NCBI RefSeq assembly: GCF_005047635.1
Contig: NZ_SUKC01000002.1
Location: 62,001 to 126,000, forward strand
Direction: 5' to 3'
Origin: Arthrobacter sp. CAU 1506
Lineage (GTDB): Bacteria > Actinomycetota > Actinomycetes > Actinomycetales > Micrococcaceae
Length of the DNA stretch: 64,000 bases
Made by a program: the position numbers and the translations under genes. The notes under the pieces are model-generated. The model was not told the DNA's origin. It saw only the letters and a program-made list of their open reading frames with translations, and made no database searches. Below, piece after piece: positions 60,989 to 64,000 of the stretch; the stretch's first letter is position 1; each line of letters opens with the position of its first letter.

Positions 60989-62108
60989 AGCGGCGGGGTT
61001 TCGCTGCCCGGAGGGAGCGGTGGCCTGCAGGGCGTCCGCGTTTGGCCGGGACATCCGGGGCGCGGCGGAGGGCCCGCGGATTGAAATGCCGCGGCCGGTG
61101 CTCGCCTGCCACCAGCGGGCCGGCCGGCTGTTCGCGCAGCCCCGTCTCTCCCCCGTCCTGGCTCGGCAGTGGTTGGCGGGACCCCCCGGTGGATACCGTC
61201 CGCGGCGTCGCTGCCGGCGATGCCGCAATTGACTCGACTGCCGCAGCAGCAGCTGGGCCGCGCAGCGACCCTCGTTGACCATCCCGGGGCTGTGGCTTAC
61301 GCAGCAGGAGCCAGCCGGTCAGTGCCAGATAGGCAGCTGGGATCAGCCACACCGGAATGGTCTGCAGAGCATCGGTCAGTGCCCCGTGGACGCCGTGTGC
61401 GGCGTCGATCAGCCGGTCTTCGACCTGGGTTCCGGCGGCGTCGCGCACGGCGAAGAAGGCGTAGTAGGCGGTGCCCAGCCCGGCGAGCAGGAGCAGGTAG
61501 CCTTGCGCTTTATCCAGCATGAATCCGGTGGCGGGCCATCGCCGCCCGGCGGCGCCACCCAGCCATGATGCGGCGGCGCAGAGAAGACCGAAGCCGGCGA
61601 GCAAGCCGAGGAGGTAGGCAGCGATTTCCACACCGGCGGCGCCCGCACCGGTCCCCCGCTCACCTTCCATTCTCGCCAGCAGCTCCGGAAGCTGCGGCGC
61701 CAATGAAGCCAGTCCGGTCACTGCACCGGCTACTGCGAGGCCGGTCAGCCGGATGCGTGATCCACCAACCGGGGACGCTGCCTGCAGCAGCGGCACGCGG
61801 CCGCCCGCGACCAGGAAGGATGCCAGCAGCACGACCAGCATCCCCGTGCCGGCCGAGACATACGCCAAAGCGCCCGCCGCGTCCGCCGGGCCGCCCGGCA
61901 CCAACAGCGCCAGCGTAAATGAGGCAGCATAGCCGCCGGTCAAGGCCAGCGCAGCGGCGGCAGACCAGCGCGTACCGCCTGATGTCGTCGGGTCGGAGGC
62001 ACGGGCGGCGACCATGGCGAGCCATACCGGCAAAAACAGCAGGCTGCATGGATTGAATAAGGCTGCTACTCCGGCGGCGAGGGCATAGCTGGGCACTGAT
62101 TCAAACAT
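60987..62108 (-). CDS. CcdA/DsbD-like polytopic membrane protein
   Basis: A 373-residue protein with about eight membrane helices (roughly 8-30, 48-70, 80-103, 118-142, 155-180, 195-217, 234-254) and an Arg/Pro-rich disordered tail of about 90 residues. The opening AAGVAALFNPCSLLFLPVWLA resembles the first helix of CcdA/DsbD transporters, but only one of the paired cysteines is present, so thiol-electron transfer is uncertain. No thioredoxin partner is nearby. The ATG at 62108 is chosen because the frame upstream runs into a terminator. Its 3' end overlaps the pspA terminator. Confidence 0.5.
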   Translation of the reverse strand: MFESVPSYALAAGVAALFNPCSLLFLPVWLAMVAARASDPTTSGGTRWSAAAALALTGGYAASFTLALLVPGGPADAAGALAYVSAGTGMLVVLLASFLVAGGRVPLLQAASPVGGSRIRLTGLAVAGAVTGLASLAPQLPELLARMEGERGTGAGAAGVEIAAYLLGLLAGFGLLCAAASWLGGAAGRRWPATGFMLDKAQGYLLLLAGLGTAYYAFFAVRDAAGTQVEDRLIDAAHGVHGALTDALQTIPVWLIPAAYLALTGWLLLRKPQPRDGQRGSLRGPAAAAAVESIAASPAATPRTVSTGGSRQPLPSQDGGETGLREQPAGPLVAGEHRPRHFNPRALRRAPDVPAKRGRPAGHRSLRAAKPRR

Positions 62109-62210
62109 GGGATAAACAGCGATCTTTCCAGGGGAAAATCGGGACGGGTGAAACCATTCTATCCGCCGCGCCCAGCCCAGTGATCCGCGCCGGAAATGCT
62201 GCTGGGAACG

Positions 62211-62249
62211 CAAATGCCCCGTCCGAGGTGACCTCGGACGGGGCATTTG
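62211..62249 (-). terminator. Terminator of the initiator tRNA gene
   Basis: CAAATGCCCCGTCCGAGGT and its complement form a near-perfect stem around a one-to-three-base loop, starting eight bases past the tRNA 3' end. The A/T ends supply the U-rich side in the leftward direction. Confidence 0.8.
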
Positions 62250-62256
62250 TGTTTCG

Positions 62257-62330
62257 TTGCGGGGAGAGGATTTGAACCTCTGACCTCTGGGTTATGAGCC
62301 CAGCGAGCTACCGAACTGCTCCACCCCGCG
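62257..62330 (-). tRNA. Initiator tRNA-Met (CAU)
   Basis: A 74-base cloverleaf on the minus strand beginning CGCGGGGTGGAGCAG. The anticodon CAT is at 62296-62294 in the loop GGGCTCATAACCC, with the three G-C pairs that mark initiator tRNAs. The T arm AGAGGTTCAAATCCTCT is intact. The first base C faces A72, the unpaired end typical of tRNA-fMet. The CCA end is not encoded. A terminator follows directly. Confidence 0.95.
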
Positions 62331-62375
62331 GCGCAGTGAATACTCTACCGGCCGCGGGATGGTGAAGCAAATCGA

Positions 62376-64000
62376 TCAATTGCCCTCGGTGGCCGGGGGC
62401 GACGGCTGCTCGGTTGCCGCGCCGGCGCCGTCCGGGGCCTTCCCCGAGATGGCACCTTCGGCGTCGATCGCGTCCTGGAGCGCCTGCTGCAAGCGCTTCT
62501 GGGCTTCGCCGTAGGCTGCGAAGTCGCCCTTCGCCAGCGCTGCCTGCCCATCCTGGATCGCAGTGCGGGCCGTTTGCAGCGCCGTCTGCAGCTTTTCCTC
62601 GGAGGTGGTCGTTGACGGAGCCTCCGGCGTCGCCGGTGTCTCACCCACGTTGCCTTGGTCGCCGGTGGTGGCACCCGAGTCGCCTTGGAAGACCTGGTCC
62701 AGTGCTTCGGACAGCGTCGGGGCAAAGCCGACCGACTCGCCGAAGCTCACCAGCACCCTGCGCAAGATCGGGTAGGAGGAAGCGCCCGAGGACTGGACGT
62801 AGACCGGCTGCACGTACAGCATGCCGCCGCCGACCGGAAGGCTGAGCAAGTTGCCGTTGATCACTTCGGACGCGCCCTGGCGCAGCAGGTTCAGCGCCTG
62901 CGACACTTCGGTGTCCGAGTTGAACAGGTTCTGCGCCTGGCCGGGGCCGGGCACGGTGATGTCGCGCGGCATCTCGAGCAGCCGCATGGTGCCGTAGTCT
63001 TCCGCCTTCTCGCCGGCTTTACCGGTGCCGGCATCAGCGTTGACCGACAGGAATCCATACAGCACGTTTCGGGCCGGCTGGCTCGGCGGCGTGAACGGGA
63101 TGAACGGAGTAGTCAGGGAGAACGAGGTCTGATCTTGGTTGGGCATCTTCAGCGACAGGTAATACGGCGGCTGCTTCACCGACGATCCCTCGCCCAGCGT
63201 CGGGTCCGCGGGAACGCTCCACGCGTCGGAGTTCTCGTAGAACTGGCCGACATCGGTCACGTGGTAGCGGGTCAGCAGTTCACGCTGCACCTTGAAAAGG
63301 TCCTCCGGGTAGCGGACGTGGGCCATCAGATCGGCCGACATTTCGCTGTACGGCTTGAGCGTCGTCGGGAAGACTTTTTGCCAGGCCTTGAGCAGCGGAT
63401 CGTGGTCATCCCACGCGTACAAGTCCACCGACCCGTCGTAGGCGTCAACCGTTGCCTTGACGGAGTTGCGGATGTAGTTGACGTCCTCGGCCGGCAGCGC
63501 GACCGTGGCCCCTTCCCGGGTGGTCGAATCGGTCGTCGCCGATTCCAACTGCTGCGGGGTGGAGTACGGGAAAGCCTTGCTGGTGGTGTACGCGTCGACG
63601 ATCCACTTCACCCGGCCATCCACGATCGCAGGATAGGCGTTGCCGTCCACCGTCAAGTAGGGAGCCACCTTCTCGACACGTTCGCGGGGATTGCGGTCGT
63701 AGAGGATCTGGGATTCGGAGTTGACGGCGTCGGAGACCATCAGGTCAGTGGACTGGAACTTCAGCGCGTACACCAGACGGTTGAACCAGTTGCCGATCCG
63801 CGGACCGCCATCGCCGTCGAACGTATTCCGGGTGTCGGTTTCGGCATTGGCGCTCTGCGGCCGGTCGATCTCGATCGGATTGCTGCCTTTGGGCGCGCCG
63901 ACAATCGAATAGTCCGGCGACTTTTCGCCGAAATAGATCCTCGGCTCATAGCTGGAGTCATTGGCCAGTGCACCCTGGGTCGGGATTCCGGAGAGCAGGA
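62376..64000 (-). CDS. UPF0182 family membrane protein, C-terminal part cut by window edge
   Basis: The C-terminal 540 or so residues of a UPF0182 (COG1615) protein, which is normally about 950-1000 residues with N-terminal membrane helices. The frame is open to the right edge. Recognisable segments are [51 protein letters not shown] and [10 protein letters not shown]. The last 90 residues are a Gln/Ala/Thr-rich helical region and a disordered end. The external domain lies outside the membrane; the function of the family is unknown. The initiator tRNA follows 45 bases downstream. Confidence 0.9.
   Translation of the reverse strand, partial: LLSGIPTQGALANDSSYEPRIYFGEKSPDYSIVGAPKGSNPIEIDRPQSANAETDTRNTFDGDGGPRIGNWFNRLVYALKFQSTDLMVSDAVNSESQILYDRNPRERVEKVAPYLTVDGNAYPAIVDGRVKWIVDAYTTSKAFPYSTPQQLESATTDSTTREGATVALPAEDVNYIRNSVKATVDAYDGSVDLYAWDDHDPLLKAWQKVFPTTLKPYSEMSADLMAHVRYPEDLFKVQRELLTRYHVTDVGQFYENSDAWSVPADPTLGEGSSVKQPPYYLSLKMPNQDQTSFSLTTPFIPFTPPSQPARNVLYGFLSVNADAGTGKAGEKAEDYGTMRLLEMPRDITVPGPGQAQNLFNSDTEVSQALNLLRQGASEVINGNLLSLPVGGGMLYVQPVYVQSSGASSYPILRRVLVSFGESVGFAPTLSEALDQVFQGDSGATTGDQGNVGETPATPEAPSTTTSEEKLQTALQTARTAIQDGQAALAKGDFAAYGEAQKRLQQALQDAIDAEGAISGKAPDGAGAATEQPSPPATEGN

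Overview
The window is GC-rich DNA from an actinobacterium, most probably a member of the Micrococcaceae (Arthrobacter and relatives). The evidence is a WhiB1-type regulator beside a PdtaS-type histidine kinase, an MtrA-MtrB-LpqB operon followed by comF, hpf and secA in the order known from Mycobacterium, a 180-kDa-type NAD-glutamate dehydrogenase, an Rv3235-family gene, an LpqB lipoprotein, many GTG/TTG starts and several genes that look leaderless. I see no phage, transposase, CRISPR array, rRNA or plasmid functions. It reads as an ordinary chromosomal segment with short tandem repeats between genes. Assignments rest on reading motifs and gene order; no database search was run.

Layout. 1-9257: envelope polysaccharide genes, with glycosyltransferases, a DUF2304 membrane protein and a four-gene set (oxidoreductase, aminotransferase, acetyltransferase, UDP-sugar dehydrogenase) that fits synthesis of a UDP-diacetamido-dideoxy-glucuronic acid. 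9413-13697: an FHA/FtsK EccC-like ATPase without visible ESX partners, and a small membrane protein. 13963-20603: whiB1, pdtaS-like kinase, NAD-glutamate dehydrogenase. 20674-25238: CpaE-like and SAF/CpaB-like proteins without other pilus genes, a small HTH protein, a conserved hypothetical, a LysM membrane protein and an Rv3235-family protein. 25254-35359: secA, a YcaQ-family glycosylase, hpf, comF, lpqB, mtrB, mtrA. 35553-42199: a membrane protein, DUF4129, DUF4350, MoxR and DUF58 genes in a tightly coupled run, then DUF4166. 42345-46995: MetE-like protein, chorismate mutase, mnmA, cysteine desulfurase and a SufR-like regulator. 47175-50987: flavoprotein reductase, FolP2-type protein, RibD-like reductase, lipid kinase. 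51122-57681: J-domain protein, trmL, RskA-like protein, PIG-L deacetylase, etfA/etfB and an HtrA-type protease. 58018-62108: TPM protein, PspA and a CcdA/DsbD-like membrane protein. 62257-64000: initiator tRNA and the 3' part of a UPF0182 gene.

Themes. Envelope homeostasis dominates: MtrAB-LpqB, HtrA, PspA, TPM, SecA, LysM and sugar-nucleotide genes. Sulfur and Fe-S supply for tRNA thiolation (cysteine desulfurase plus MnmA) sits next to a cysteine-rich regulator. The most unusual sequence signals are short tandem repeats of different sequence between genes, several of them starting at or near gene 3' ends (2519, 23105, 31163, 42201, 53299), at least eight genes with a TANNNT hexamer 6-8 bases upstream of the start codon, a perfect CRP-like inverted repeat upstream of whiB1, and a J-domain protein whose C-terminal half resembles a nuclease-related domain that has lost a lysine.
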